Of a DNA stretch of 64,000 nucleotides, positions 1 through 8,281 are shown piece after piece. Within the stretch, counting starts at the first letter, position 1. Every line of letters begins with the position of its first letter. A program made the position numbers and the translations under genes. Under the pieces are notes generated by a model. It was not told the DNA's origin. It worked only from the letters and a program-made list of their open reading frames with translations, and did not search any database. The stretch spans positions 1 through 64,000 of the forward strand of contig JAEUTZ010000016.1 in assembly GCA_016787725.1 (NCBI GenBank), in the 5' to 3' direction. The DNA is from Cyclobacteriaceae bacterium. GTDB taxonomy: Bacteria; Bacteroidota; Bacteroidia; Cytophagales; Cyclobacteriaceae.

Positions 1-2622
1 ACTACCACCTATATGAAAGTACAGCTGAAGACGGGTGCCCCGGAGGGGACGCTTCAGTACCCTTACCTGGCGCTGTGGGCCACCAACGGGACAACCGAGC
101 TTACCTCGGTGAACCGGAATGGTCAGTACACGGATCTGGAAATAGACTATTATGGGTTGACACCGGGTGTTGTTTATTACATCTCGGTAGATAACCTGAC
201 GGGCACGGGCTACCGGGGCACGTTCAAGTTGTGTCTGAGTGATGTGGTAGATTACAATTTTTATGAGGGGGCAATTGAATTGACAGACCTTAATAACTGG
301 TGTTCGGCCGATGCAGCCTATACTACGGTGGATGCGACTGCGGATAAAAACAAAGGCGCTGCGTGGGACAGTGGTCCGAATTACAACCGGTGGTTTAAAT
401 TTACTGCACTAACAGCATCTGTTACAATTCAATTAAGAACTGGTGCGCCTGAAGGCAATTTACAATACCCCTATTTAGCATTGTGGGCGGCCAATGGCAC
501 AACAGGGTTAGCCTCCGTAAACAGAGCCGGTCAGTATAATGATCTAACCATTAATTATGCTTCCCTGGTCATTGGTTCTGTATACTATATTTCTGTCGAT
601 AACTTGACAGGGACAGGCTATCGAGGCACTTTTAAATTATGCATTAACAACGTAGATCCGACCTCCTATTATTCAAGAGGCAGTGGGGATTGGAATGATC
701 CAAACACTTGGTCAAATATCACATATGGCGGTACTGCGGCCACGACTACCCCGGGTGCAGGGAATGTCGTGTATATCCGTGATAATGCGATTACCGTCAC
801 CTCTCCCGCGCTGGCAGCCGAAGTTAATTTGACAACCAGCGCTTCAAACACGTCTCTCACCATTGACAATGCTCCGTTAACTGTCAATGGCCGGTTTATC
901 CAAACAAATTCAACCAACAATTCAATACTCACTACAGTTCAGAATAATGGTGTCCTTAGTGTGGCAAACAATTTATTGGTTACCAGGAGCGGAGGAAACA
1001 GTGATACTCAAATCAATATACCTTCTGGATCGGTAACAGTAGGACAAGATATGATTTGGACTAGTTCAAGTGGTACGGTGGCCAACAATACGATGACCTT
1101 AAGTAATTCATCTTCATTAGCAATTGGCCGTGATCTCACATTGAGCTATTCTGGTGGCATGAAAATAGGATTTACTTTCAACAATAATTCCACATTATCG
1201 ATTGGCCGAGATATGACTTTTACATCGTCTGCGGCATCACGAACTGAGGCGATCTTCAATAATACTTCGGCCATGAGCATAAAGAGAAACATTGTGCGTG
1301 GGGGAACGCCTTACGGAGTGCTTTCCTTTAACAACACGTCAACATTAAACTTCAATGGCACAGCCAACCAACAAGTCATTCCAGCTTCAGCAGGCTCAGG
1401 GGGTGATGCCATTTCTTATAATCAAGTGGTGTTCAATAATACCAGTGGTTTTGCAATTGACTTTACCTTGGGTGGAATTGTCTCAATTCCAGGGAGCATC
1501 ACCTTATCACAAGGCGTATTGCAGACAACCAGTGTTAATTACCTGGCTCTGTTGAATGGTGCAACAAGCTCTTTGGGAAGTACAAATAGTTTTGTCAGCG
1601 GCCCCATGACCATGGATTTAGCGTCAAATGTGCCTGGAACTACCCTTATTTTTCCGCTTGGAAAAAGCGGATCTTACCGCCCAGTCGTCTTGTCAATTTC
1701 ACATTCTGACAATGCCGCAGTAACTTATACAGCAGAGCATTTCGCTTCTTCAGCCGGAGCGTTGGGGTACACCTTACCTGGTACCATTGAGCGTGTGTCT
1801 GGCGTTCGGTATTGGACGATCAATCGCTCGGCAGTAGCTAACTTAATGGGTGCAACGGTAACTCTTTACTATGGCATTGGAACGAGTGATGGGGTAACCG
1901 ATCCAGCCAATTTGAGAGTGGTGAAAACCAATGGAGCCGGCACAGTGTGGTTTGATGTAGGAGGCACAGGGTCGTCTGCAGGTACAGGCACCATTACATC
2001 AGACCCATTTACAACCTTTAGTGTAATCACGTTAGGAAACGCTACGGGTGGAACAAACCCACTTCCCATCCAACTTATTTCATTCGAAGCAAAGCCTGTT
2101 GCAAATCAGGTACAATTAAAATGGATGACGGCATCTGAATTGAACAATGATTATTTCTCAGTTGAGCGATCACGAGATGGAAAAGAGTTTGCGGAGCTAT
2201 ATCGTATGGCAGGAAAAGGAACTATCCAAACGGAATCCTCTTACCAGTTTATTGATTCCGAACCTTTTGCTGGTAAATCATATTATCGGTTGAAGCAAAC
2301 AGATTTTGACAAGAATTTTTCCTACTCAAAAATTGTGATGGTGGAACTTCAACCTGGCCAAAACCCACGGGTTAATGTTTATCCAAATCCGGTTACGACT
2401 CAGAATATCTTAATACGATTGGAGGGGTACAATCCGAATGAAGAAGTGAAACTAAAGCTAATAGACACCATGGGCAGGGAAATGGCTACCCAAACAGAGG
2501 TTACAAATGACTCTGGAAATAAGGAAATTGAAGTAGACAGATCCGGGTTGTCTTCAGGTATGTACATTATTGCGGTATATCGTGGCTGGTCAAATGTTGT
2601 TTCAAGGGTATTGATTAAATAG
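1..2622 (+). CDS. Secreted repeat protein with type IX sorting domain (5' truncated by window edge)
   Basis: The reading frame is open from the first base, so the true start lies upstream and at least 873 residues are encoded here. It begins with two near-identical beta-rich modules (nt 19-243 and 427-651), each with the motifs TGAPEG, QYPYLALWA and YYISVDNLTGTGYRGTFKLC. A long Ser/Thr/Asn-rich beta-helix-like stretch opening with a GDWNDPNTWS motif follows. The C-terminal 80 or so residues have the type A sorting signature (VYPNPV, then SSGMYIIAVY and a basic end). This predicts export by the type IX system and surface attachment or release. No catalytic motif was recognised. The ligand is unknown. 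No gene overlaps the stop. Confidence 0.85.
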   Translation, partial: TTTYMKVQLKTGAPEGTLQYPYLALWATNGTTELTSVNRNGQYTDLEIDYYGLTPGVVYYISVDNLTGTGYRGTFKLCLSDVVDYNFYEGAIELTDLNNWCSADAAYTTVDATADKNKGAAWDSGPNYNRWFKFTALTASVTIQLRTGAPEGNLQYPYLALWAANGTTGLASVNRAGQYNDLTINYASLVIGSVYYISVDNLTGTGYRGTFKLCINNVDPTSYYSRGSGDWNDPNTWSNITYGGTAATTTPGAGNVVYIRDNAITVTSPALAAEVNLTTSASNTSLTIDNAPLTVNGRFIQTNSTNNSILTTVQNNGVLSVANNLLVTRSGGNSDTQINIPSGSVTVGQDMIWTSSSGTVANNTMTLSNSSSLAIGRDLTLSYSGGMKIGFTFNNNSTLSIGRDMTFTSSAASRTEAIFNNTSAMSIKRNIVRGGTPYGVLSFNNTSTLNFNGTANQQVIPASAGSGGDAISYNQVVFNNTSGFAIDFTLGGIVSIPGSITLSQGVLQTTSVNYLALLNGATSSLGSTNSFVSGPMTMDLASNVPGTTLIFPLGKSGSYRPVVLSISHSDNAAVTYTAEHFASSAGALGYTLPGTIERVSGVRYWTINRSAVANLMGATVTLYYGIGTSDGVTDPANLRVVKTNGAGTVWFDVGGTGSSAGTGTITSDPFTTFSVITLGNATGGTNPLPIQLISFEAKPVANQVQLKWMTASELNNDYFSVERSRDGKEFAELYRMAGKGTIQTESSYQFIDSEPFAGKSYYRLKQTDFDKNFSYSKIVMVELQPGQNPRVNVYPNPVTTQNILIRLEGYNPNEEVKLKLIDTMGREMATQTEVTNDSGNKEIEVDRSGLSSGMYIIAVYRGWSNVVSRVLIK
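19..651 (+). repeat. Two protein-level tandem modules, offset 408 nt, with different codon choice
   Basis: Unit 1 is nt 19-243 and unit 2 is nt 427-651. Their translations are almost the same, but the DNA differs at very many third positions. Unit 1 is G/C-ending and unit 2 is A/T-ending: the same GAPEG stretch is written ggtgccccggagggg in one and ggtgcgcctgaaggc in the other. The connecting segment carries an NWCSADAAYTT motif. Confidence 0.8.
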
Positions 2623-2660
2623 GCATTGCACTCCGTATTTTTGAAAAAAACTGTGGCTTG

Positions 2661-2690
2661 TTGGATATTTGAGACGGCCTATTAAATTTG
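2661..2690 (+). promoter_or_regulatory. Bacteroidota-type promoter for tRNA-Gly
   Basis: A TTG at 2661-2663 is followed after 19 bp by TAAATTTG at 2683-2690. This is a full match to the TTG/TAnnTTTG consensus used by the primary sigma factor of Bacteroidota. The tRNA starts 17 nt downstream. Confidence 0.75.
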
Positions 2691-2706
2691 CAGTCCCATT
2701 TGATAG

Positions 2707-2780
<74 letters not shown>

Positions 2781-2782
2781 AA

Positions 2783-2814
2783 AACCCCTCTCAAGACGAG
2801 AGGGGTTATTTTTT
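2783..2814 (+). terminator. Intrinsic terminator between the two tRNA genes
   Basis: A perfect 10-bp stem (AACCCCTCTC / GAGAGGGGTT) with loop AAGAC is followed by ATTTTTT. It lies 4 nt after tRNA-Gly and ends 7 nt before tRNA-Leu, so it should end or limit readthrough from the tRNA-Gly promoter. Confidence 0.85.
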
Positions 2815-2821
2815 AAAGTCT

Positions 2822-2907
2822 GCCCGGGTGGTGGAATTGGTAGACACGCAGGACTTAAAATCCTGTGGCTAGTAATAGCTGTACGGGTTCAACTCCCGTC
2901 CCGGGTA
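2822..2907 (+). tRNA. tRNA-Leu (anticodon UAA)
   Basis: An 86-nt class II tRNA with a long variable arm. The acceptor GCCCGGG pairs with CCCGGGT. The anticodon stem CAGGA/TCCTG closes the loop CTTAAAA, giving anticodon UAA. The T arm is ACGGG-TTCAACT-CCCGT. The discriminator base is A and no CCA is encoded. It lies immediately downstream of a strong terminator, so its own promoter or readthrough must supply the transcript; none is obvious in the 14 nt upstream besides the terminator's own T-run. Confidence 0.95.
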
Positions 2908-3237
2908 CTCTTTAGTTTTTCTTCTTTTTATTGGCATCCGTATCCACGGAATTGTTCTTAAATCGAAGCCATACCAAGGGAAACTACTTTTTAAGTCAAT
3001 GCGATCACGGGTGTAATCCAAATATTATCGGGTCAGGTGCTCGCAAAATCTTTGTTCTGACTTCATTGAAGTAATATATGTGATAATTGAAGTAATATAT
3101 GTGATAAGAAGCGTCACCCTAAATCCAGGGAATAAGAGACTTCAGCTTTTACTTAATGCGGTCGATTTCACCATCCCTCAATAAATGACTTTTTTAGGAT
3201 AAAAATGTTGAACTTGCTCATTCATAATAAGGATTCC
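2908..3237. other. Intergenic region with a 21-bp direct repeat
   Basis: No gene is supported here. At 3065-3106 a 21-bp unit (attgaagtaatatatgtgata) occurs twice, head to tail and perfectly. The rest shows no convincing promoter, RNA structure or coding signal. Confidence 0.6.
3065..3106. repeat. 21-bp perfect tandem duplication
   Basis: Copies at 3065-3085 and 3086-3106 are identical. The AT-rich unit length is two helical turns. The repeat may be simple slippage or a repeated protein site. Confidence 0.85.
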
Positions 3238-3543
3238 ATGAAGAAGGTAATTTTCATCACTACCCTATTGATTTTTGGATTTGCCCTGCATGGACTGGGC
3301 CAAACCGTTTACTCCTCCGCAAAAGGAGAAAAGTACCACACAGCCGATTGCCGGCTTTCCGGAGATGCAGGACCATTAACGATGGCCGAAGCTAAAAAAG
3401 CCGGAAAAGGGGCCTGTGAAATCTGCAAACCCAATGATTTGGGGAAAGCTAAGCTGAATCAGTGCACCGGTAAAACCGCAGACGGTACCCGGTGCAAAAG
3501 AAAGACGGCCAATAAAAACAAGAAGTGTTTTCAGCATCAATAA
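3238..3543 (+). CDS. Small exported Cys-rich protein
   Basis: About 101 residues from the ATG at 3238, which is preceded by AAGGA and begins directly with a signal peptide (KKVIFITTLLIFGFAL ... GLGQ). An upstream in-frame ATG at 3205 would add 11 residues before the signal and is less likely. The mature part has two Cys modules. The first is KYHTADCRL followed by ACEIC, resembling zinc-binding Ada-like modules. The second is QCTGKTADGTRCKRKT...CFQH, a C-x(n)-RCKR-x(n)-C-x2-H pattern seen in small Bacteroidota proteins. Metal binding in the periplasm is an inference. It is 4 nt upstream of the phosphorylase gene, so the two may be co-transcribed. No specific function is assigned. Confidence 0.75.
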   Translation: MKKVIFITTLLIFGFALHGLGQTVYSSAKGEKYHTADCRLSGDAGPLTMAEAKKAGKGACEICKPNDLGKAKLNQCTGKTADGTRCKRKTANKNKKCFQHQ

Positions 3544-3547
3544 TCCT

Positions 3548-4381
3548 TTGCTTGTGTGGAAGGAATATGAGCAAGCGATATCGGAAGCTGCAAAGTTTTT
3601 TAAGGATCGGAAAGTAAAGCCTGACGTGGCCGTGGTGCTGGGCACTGGATTAGGCAGTGCCTTTATTGATAAAATTCAAATTGAGCAAACGATTCCTTAC
3701 AATCAGGTTCCCTACTTTCCGGTAAGTACCGTGGTGAGTCATAAAGGGCAGTGGGTGTATGGTACGTTGCATAAAAAGAAGGTGTTGGTGATGCAAGGCC
3801 GCATTCACTACTATGAGGGCTATTCCATGCAACAAGTATCCTTAGGAATACGAGTCATGAAGCGACTTGGAGTACAATACCTTTTGCTGTCGAACGCAGC
3901 GGGAAATCTGAATGCTAAATGGAAGCACGGGGAGTTGATGTTGTTAAATGATCATATCAATTTGCAACCTGATAATCCACTACGGGGCGCTAACCTGCCA
4001 TCGGACGGGCCCCGGTTTCCTGAATTAAGTCAACCGTACTCTGGCTATCTCAACAAGTTATTACGATCCATTGCCGCTAAGAAAAAACTAACGCTCCATC
4101 AGGGTGTATATGCAGCGGTGATGGGACCCAACCTGGAAACACGGGCTGAATACAAGTACTTGCATACAATCGGGGCCGATGCCGTGGGGATGTCAACCGT
4201 ACCGGAAGTATTGATTGCTAACCATACCGGGCTGCCGTGTTGTGCCATTTCTGTGCTTACCAATGATGCGAATTTTGACAGGCCCCAAAAAGTTGAAATA
4301 AAGGAAATAATTGAGGTTGCAGGGAGAGCTGAAAAAAATCTTACTGAGCTTTATTCCGATTTGATTAAACGAATTAAATAG
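3548..4381 (+). CDS. punA: Purine-nucleoside phosphorylase
   Basis: Cytosolic enzyme of purine salvage: phosphorolysis of (deoxy)inosine and guanosine to free base and (deoxy)ribose 1-phosphate. The 277-residue length fits the trimeric class. Visible family motifs are VVLGTGLGS near the N-terminus (phosphate loop), QGRIHYYEGYS, LSNAAGNLN, MGPNLETRAEY, GADAVGMSTVPE and the base-binding TNDAN. There is no ATG near the family N-terminus. Initiation must use TTG at 3548 or GTG at 3554, 4-10 nt after the preceding stop, so the exact start is open. The downstream aldo/keto reductase starts 1 nt after this stop, suggesting one transcript. Confidence 0.93.
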   Translation: MLVWKEYEQAISEAAKFFKDRKVKPDVAVVLGTGLGSAFIDKIQIEQTIPYNQVPYFPVSTVVSHKGQWVYGTLHKKKVLVMQGRIHYYEGYSMQQVSLGIRVMKRLGVQYLLLSNAAGNLNAKWKHGELMLLNDHINLQPDNPLRGANLPSDGPRFPELSQPYSGYLNKLLRSIAAKKKLTLHQGVYAAVMGPNLETRAEYKYLHTIGADAVGMSTVPEVLIANHTGLPCCAISVLTNDANFDRPQKVEIKEIIEVAGRAEKNLTELYSDLIKRIK

Positions 4382-4382
4382 C

Positions 4383-5255
4383 ATGGAACAACGATTAATT
4401 CATCCGCAAGGTCCTGCCTTTTCAAGAATCATTACAGGTGCCTGGCGTTGGCACACGGTTTCCCCCGATACAATTGATCGTCTGATCCAAACCTCACTGG
4501 ACGAAGGCATCACGACATTCGATCATGCTGATCTTTATGGCGATCATAGCAATGAAGAACTATTTGGTGTTGCCTTGAAGAAGAATCCTGCCTTGCGCGA
4601 CAAAATGCAGTTAGTAACCAAGTGTGGTATCAAATTCCGATCAGCGAAGCGACCGGGCACGTGGGTGAAGCACTATGATACTTCAAAAGAGCACATTATT
4701 TGGTCAGTGGAGAATTCATTGAGGATGTTGCACACCGATCACCTGGATTTGTTGCTCATTCACCGCCCCGATCCGCTGCTGGATCCACACGAAGTGGCAT
4801 CTGCATTTAGTCAATTAAAGGCACAGGGAAAGGTGTTGCATTTTGGGGTTTCAAATTTTACACGGCCCCAGTTTTATATGTTGCAGAAGTTTGTACCCTT
4901 TCCTTTGGTTACCAATCAAATTGAAATTTCCCTGACCCACGTGGATGCTCTTTTTAACGGAGATCTTGATTTACTGATGGAACAACAGGCATCAGCCATG
5001 GCATGGTCGCCTTTGGGTGGTGGGAGACTCGTAGCAAATGAGCGCGAGATGTTCAGCAAAGCCTCCAAATACAACGCCTCCTATAGTCAGTTAGCGTTGG
5101 CCTGGTTGTTACGACATCCGGCTCCAATTTTCCCAGTTATTGGCACCACCAAACCTGAGCGAATCACAGAAGCTGCTAAATCAATAGCCTTTACGCTCGA
5201 TCGGCAGGATTGGTTTGAAATGTTGCAATGGGCCCGTGGGTTTGAAGTCCCTTAG
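4383..5255 (+). CDS. Aldo/keto reductase (YdhF type)
   Basis: A 290-residue NADPH-dependent oxidoreductase of the AKR superfamily, predicted cytosolic. The catalytic tetrad is visible as D47 and Y52 (in FDHADLYG), K80 (VTKCG) and H127 (LLIHRPDPL). FGVSNF, QIEIS and the C-terminal cofactor-binding VIGTTKPERI are also present. Closest in feel to E. coli YdhF. The physiological substrate cannot be told from sequence. The ATG follows the phosphorylase stop by 1 nt, so the pair is translationally close. Nothing odd was noted. Confidence 0.9.
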   Translation: MEQRLIHPQGPAFSRIITGAWRWHTVSPDTIDRLIQTSLDEGITTFDHADLYGDHSNEELFGVALKKNPALRDKMQLVTKCGIKFRSAKRPGTWVKHYDTSKEHIIWSVENSLRMLHTDHLDLLLIHRPDPLLDPHEVASAFSQLKAQGKVLHFGVSNFTRPQFYMLQKFVPFPLVTNQIEISLTHVDALFNGDLDLLMEQQASAMAWSPLGGGRLVANEREMFSKASKYNASYSQLALAWLLRHPAPIFPVIGTTKPERITEAAKSIAFTLDRQDWFEMLQWARGFEVP

Positions 5256-5295
5256 GCTATTTAGTTTAGTCTATCAATATTAATCCACCAATTTT

Positions 5296-5329
5296 TTGTT
5301 GTGAGGCAACCATTCCTGCCTCATTTTTG
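5296..5329 (+). promoter_or_regulatory. Candidate uvrA promoter overlapping a short hairpin
   Basis: A TTG at 5299-5301, a 20-bp spacer and CATTTTTG at 5322-5329 (one mismatch to TAnnTTTG) lie 24 nt upstream of the uvrA ATG. The spacer contains GAGGCA (5303-5308) and TGCCTC (5317-5322), a 6-bp hairpin followed by ATTTTTG. It could instead act as a weak terminator for the upstream reductase. No LexA-like box was recognised. Confidence 0.45.
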
Positions 5330-5352
5330 TACTCCTCTTCGAAGCCGAACAA

Positions 5353-8199
5353 ATGTCTAAATCCACAGCACAAAAAATCACAGACCTATCTGGGCATGAA
5401 CACATCGAGATCATCGGTGCCCGTGAACATAACCTTAAAAACATTACGTTACGGTTTCCGCGCAATCAGCTGGTAGTAATTACCGGCATTAGTGGCAGCG
5501 GTAAGTCCTCCTTGGCTTTTGACACCATTTATGCAGAAGGCCAACGCAGGTACATGGAAAGTTTTTCTGCCTATGCCCGGAGTTTTATTGGAAATCTGGA
5601 GCGGCCAGATGTTGACAAAATCAATGGACTGAGCCCCGTTATCTCCATTGAGCAAAAGACTACTTCTCGTAACCCACGCTCCACAGTGGGTACCGTAACA
5701 GAGATTTATGACTTTATGCGCTTATTGTTTGCTCGTGCAGGCGAAGCATTCTCATATCTGTCGGGCAATAAAATGGTGCGCCAGTCGGAAGATCAGATTC
5801 TGGATGCCGTGATCGCCAATTTTGCCGGAAAGAAATTGACCCTCCTGGCCCCCGTAGTAAAAGGACGCAAGGGCCATTACCGCGAATTATTTGTGCAAAT
5901 CCGAAAGCAGGGTTATTCCAAAGTGCGTGTGGATGGCGAGGTGCTGGAAATAACCGCCAAAATGCAGGTGGATCGCTTCAAGATTCACGATATAGAGGTA
6001 GTTATAGATCGCATCGTACCACAGGAGAAAGACCGGCATCGCCTGGGTCAATCCATTGCCGCAGCCATGAAGGAGGGTAAGGGGGTGATTATGGTGATGG
6101 AAGAAAATGGCCGGGTTCATCACTTCTCCAAATATTTAATGGACCCGAAAACAGGACTATCGTATGACGAACCCGCTCCCAACAATTTTTCATTCAATTC
6201 TCCCTACGGTGCCTGCCCTACCTGCACAGGTCTTGGGGTTATTGAAGAAATTACGGAAGACTCAATCATTCCTGACAAAAAGCTCAGCATCAGCCGGGGG
6301 GCCATTTTACCATTGGGTGAATACCGCGACATCTGGATTTTCAAGAAGGTAGAGGGCATTCTAAAGCGGTACAAACTTACACTTTCAACACCCGTAAAAG
6401 ATATTCCAAAAGAAGTGCTGAAGGTGTTGCTTTATGGCGATGATGTGCCGGTGGCGGTTGCCTCGGTAAAATATCCGGGTACGGAGTGGAATACGAAGTT
6501 TGAAGGCATCATCAACTTTTTACAAAAGCAGAAAGACGAGGGCTCGGAAGCCATGCGTAAATGGGTAGAAGATTTTACAATCATAAAAGTTTGCCCGGAG
6601 TGTAATGGGGCACGATTAAAAAAGGAGTCGCTTCACTTTAAGCTTGACAATAAAAATATTGCGGAGCTGGCCGAGCTAAACATCAATGCGCTGCAAGCAT
6701 GGTTTGAGGGTCTCGAAAACCGGTTGAATGAAAAGCAGCGAGTTATTGCCACGGAAGTTTTGAAAGAAATTCGAAAGCGAATAGGATTCTTATTGGATGT
6801 GGGGTTGGATTATCTGCATCTGAATCGGCCGCTCAGAACACTCAGCGGAGGCGAAGCGCAACGCATCCGCCTTGCCACGCAAATCGGTACCCAGTTGGTT
6901 GGGGTGTTGTATATTTTGGATGAGCCCAGCATTGGTTTACATGCTCGCGATAATGCTAAACTGATAAAAGCATTAAAGGATTTGCGCGACCTTGGAAATT
7001 CGGTCATTGTGGTTGAACACGATAAGGAGATGATGCTTGAGTCGGATTACATTATCGATATTGGCCCCGGGGCAGGGCGGCATGGAGGCACGGTGGTTGC
7101 CGAAGGTATTCCCCAGGAGTTTTTGAAGAACAACAGCACTACAGCAAGGTATTTGAATGGAATTCTGCGCATCAATCATTTGAAAGAACGAAGAAAGGGA
7201 AGCGGTGAAAAGATTCAGCTGTTAGGGGCAACCGGCAATAATCTTAAGAATGTTGATCTGGAAATTCCGTTAGGCACCCTTACCTGCATAACAGGCGTTT
7301 CAGGGAGCGGGAAATCCACGTTGATTCACGATACCTTGTTCCCGATCCTGAATCAGCATTTCTTTAATTCGCGAACAGAACCGCTGAGTTACAAAAAAAT
7401 GGAAGGACTTAAGCTCGTTGACAAAGTCATCGAAGTAGATCAGTCGCCCATTGGTCGTACACCCCGTTCCAATCCGGCTACGTATACCGGGGTGTTTACC
7501 GATATCCGCGATTTATTTTCGCAAATGCCAGAATCAAAAATCAGAGGGTATAAAACGGGTCGCTTTTCATTCAATGTAAAAGGGGGTAGGTGTGAGACGT
7601 GTGAAGGTGCCGGGTTACGCTTGATCGAAATGGAATTTCTGCCGGATGTTTATGTACCCTGTGAAACCTGCAAAGGTAAGCGCTACAATCGCGAAACGCT
7701 GGAAGTGCGGTTCAAGGGCAAATCGATTTCGGATGTGCTTGATATGACCGTGGAAGAAGCCGTTACTTTTTTTGAAAATCAGCCACGAATTCTGCGCAAG
7801 ATTCAAACCCTCAGTGAAGTGGGTCTGGGATACATTTCTCTTGGTCAGCACGCTACCACCTTGTCGGGTGGCGAGGCCCAACGGGTAAAGCTGGCTACTG
7901 AATTATCCAAGCGGGATACGGGGAAGACGTTATACATTCTGGATGAGCCGACCACGGGCCTTCATTTTCAAGACATCAGCCATCTACTGGATGTGCTGCA
8001 AAAGCTGGTGGATAAAGGCAATACCGTGTTGGTGATTGAACACAATATGGATGTTATTAAATCGGCTGATTATATCGTGGATCTTGGTCCGGAAGGTGGT
8101 GGTGGTGGCGGTCGGATTATCGCCAAAGGCACCCCGGAACAAGTCTCAAAAAACCCAGCCAGTTATACCGGAAAATTCCTGAAACCAGAATTGAATTAG
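5353..8199 (+). CDS. uvrA: Excinuclease ABC subunit A (UvrA)
   Basis: DNA damage recognition ATPase of nucleotide excision repair, acting as a dimer with UvrB. At 948 residues it is full length. The first ATPase half shows Walker A GISGSGKSSLAFDT, the zinc-finger cysteines CPTCTGLG and CPECNGARL, the signature LSGGEAQRIRLA and Walker B LYILDEPSIGLH. The second half shows GVSGSGKSTL, CETCEGAGLR with CETCKGKRYN, LSGGEAQRVKLA and ILDEPTTGLH. All key residues are present. The gene appears monocistronic, with its own promoter candidate and a gap before the downstream histidine kinase. Confidence 0.98.
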   Translation: MSKSTAQKITDLSGHEHIEIIGAREHNLKNITLRFPRNQLVVITGISGSGKSSLAFDTIYAEGQRRYMESFSAYARSFIGNLERPDVDKINGLSPVISIEQKTTSRNPRSTVGTVTEIYDFMRLLFARAGEAFSYLSGNKMVRQSEDQILDAVIANFAGKKLTLLAPVVKGRKGHYRELFVQIRKQGYSKVRVDGEVLEITAKMQVDRFKIHDIEVVIDRIVPQEKDRHRLGQSIAAAMKEGKGVIMVMEENGRVHHFSKYLMDPKTGLSYDEPAPNNFSFNSPYGACPTCTGLGVIEEITEDSIIPDKKLSISRGAILPLGEYRDIWIFKKVEGILKRYKLTLSTPVKDIPKEVLKVLLYGDDVPVAVASVKYPGTEWNTKFEGIINFLQKQKDEGSEAMRKWVEDFTIIKVCPECNGARLKKESLHFKLDNKNIAELAELNINALQAWFEGLENRLNEKQRVIATEVLKEIRKRIGFLLDVGLDYLHLNRPLRTLSGGEAQRIRLATQIGTQLVGVLYILDEPSIGLHARDNAKLIKALKDLRDLGNSVIVVEHDKEMMLESDYIIDIGPGAGRHGGTVVAEGIPQEFLKNNSTTARYLNGILRINHLKERRKGSGEKIQLLGATGNNLKNVDLEIPLGTLTCITGVSGSGKSTLIHDTLFPILNQHFFNSRTEPLSYKKMEGLKLVDKVIEVDQSPIGRTPRSNPATYTGVFTDIRDLFSQMPESKIRGYKTGRFSFNVKGGRCETCEGAGLRLIEMEFLPDVYVPCETCKGKRYNRETLEVRFKGKSISDVLDMTVEEAVTFFENQPRILRKIQTLSEVGLGYISLGQHATTLSGGEAQRVKLATELSKRDTGKTLYILDEPTTGLHFQDISHLLDVLQKLVDKGNTVLVIEHNMDVIKSADYIVDLGPEGGGGGGRIIAKGTPEQVSKNPASYTGKFLKPELN

Positions 8200-8264
8200 T
8201 ACGAGTCGTTTCGTTTCTTCTTTCCCGCTTATGTAAGAAAAATCCTTACTGGATTTTGATTTAC

Positions 8265-8272
8265 TAATTTTG
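8265..8272 (+). promoter_or_regulatory. -7 element of the lytS-lytTR operon
   Basis: TAATTTTG matches TAnnTTTG and ends 9 nt before the ATG at 8282. The leader would be very short, which also argues against using the TTG at 8270 as start. No clear -33 TTG is visible. Confidence 0.5.
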
Positions 8273-8281
8273 AGGTTCAGA

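Noticed and set aside
669-932. Minus-strand frame inside the first secreted gene
   Set aside because: Low-complexity shadow of the Ser/Thr-rich coding strand.
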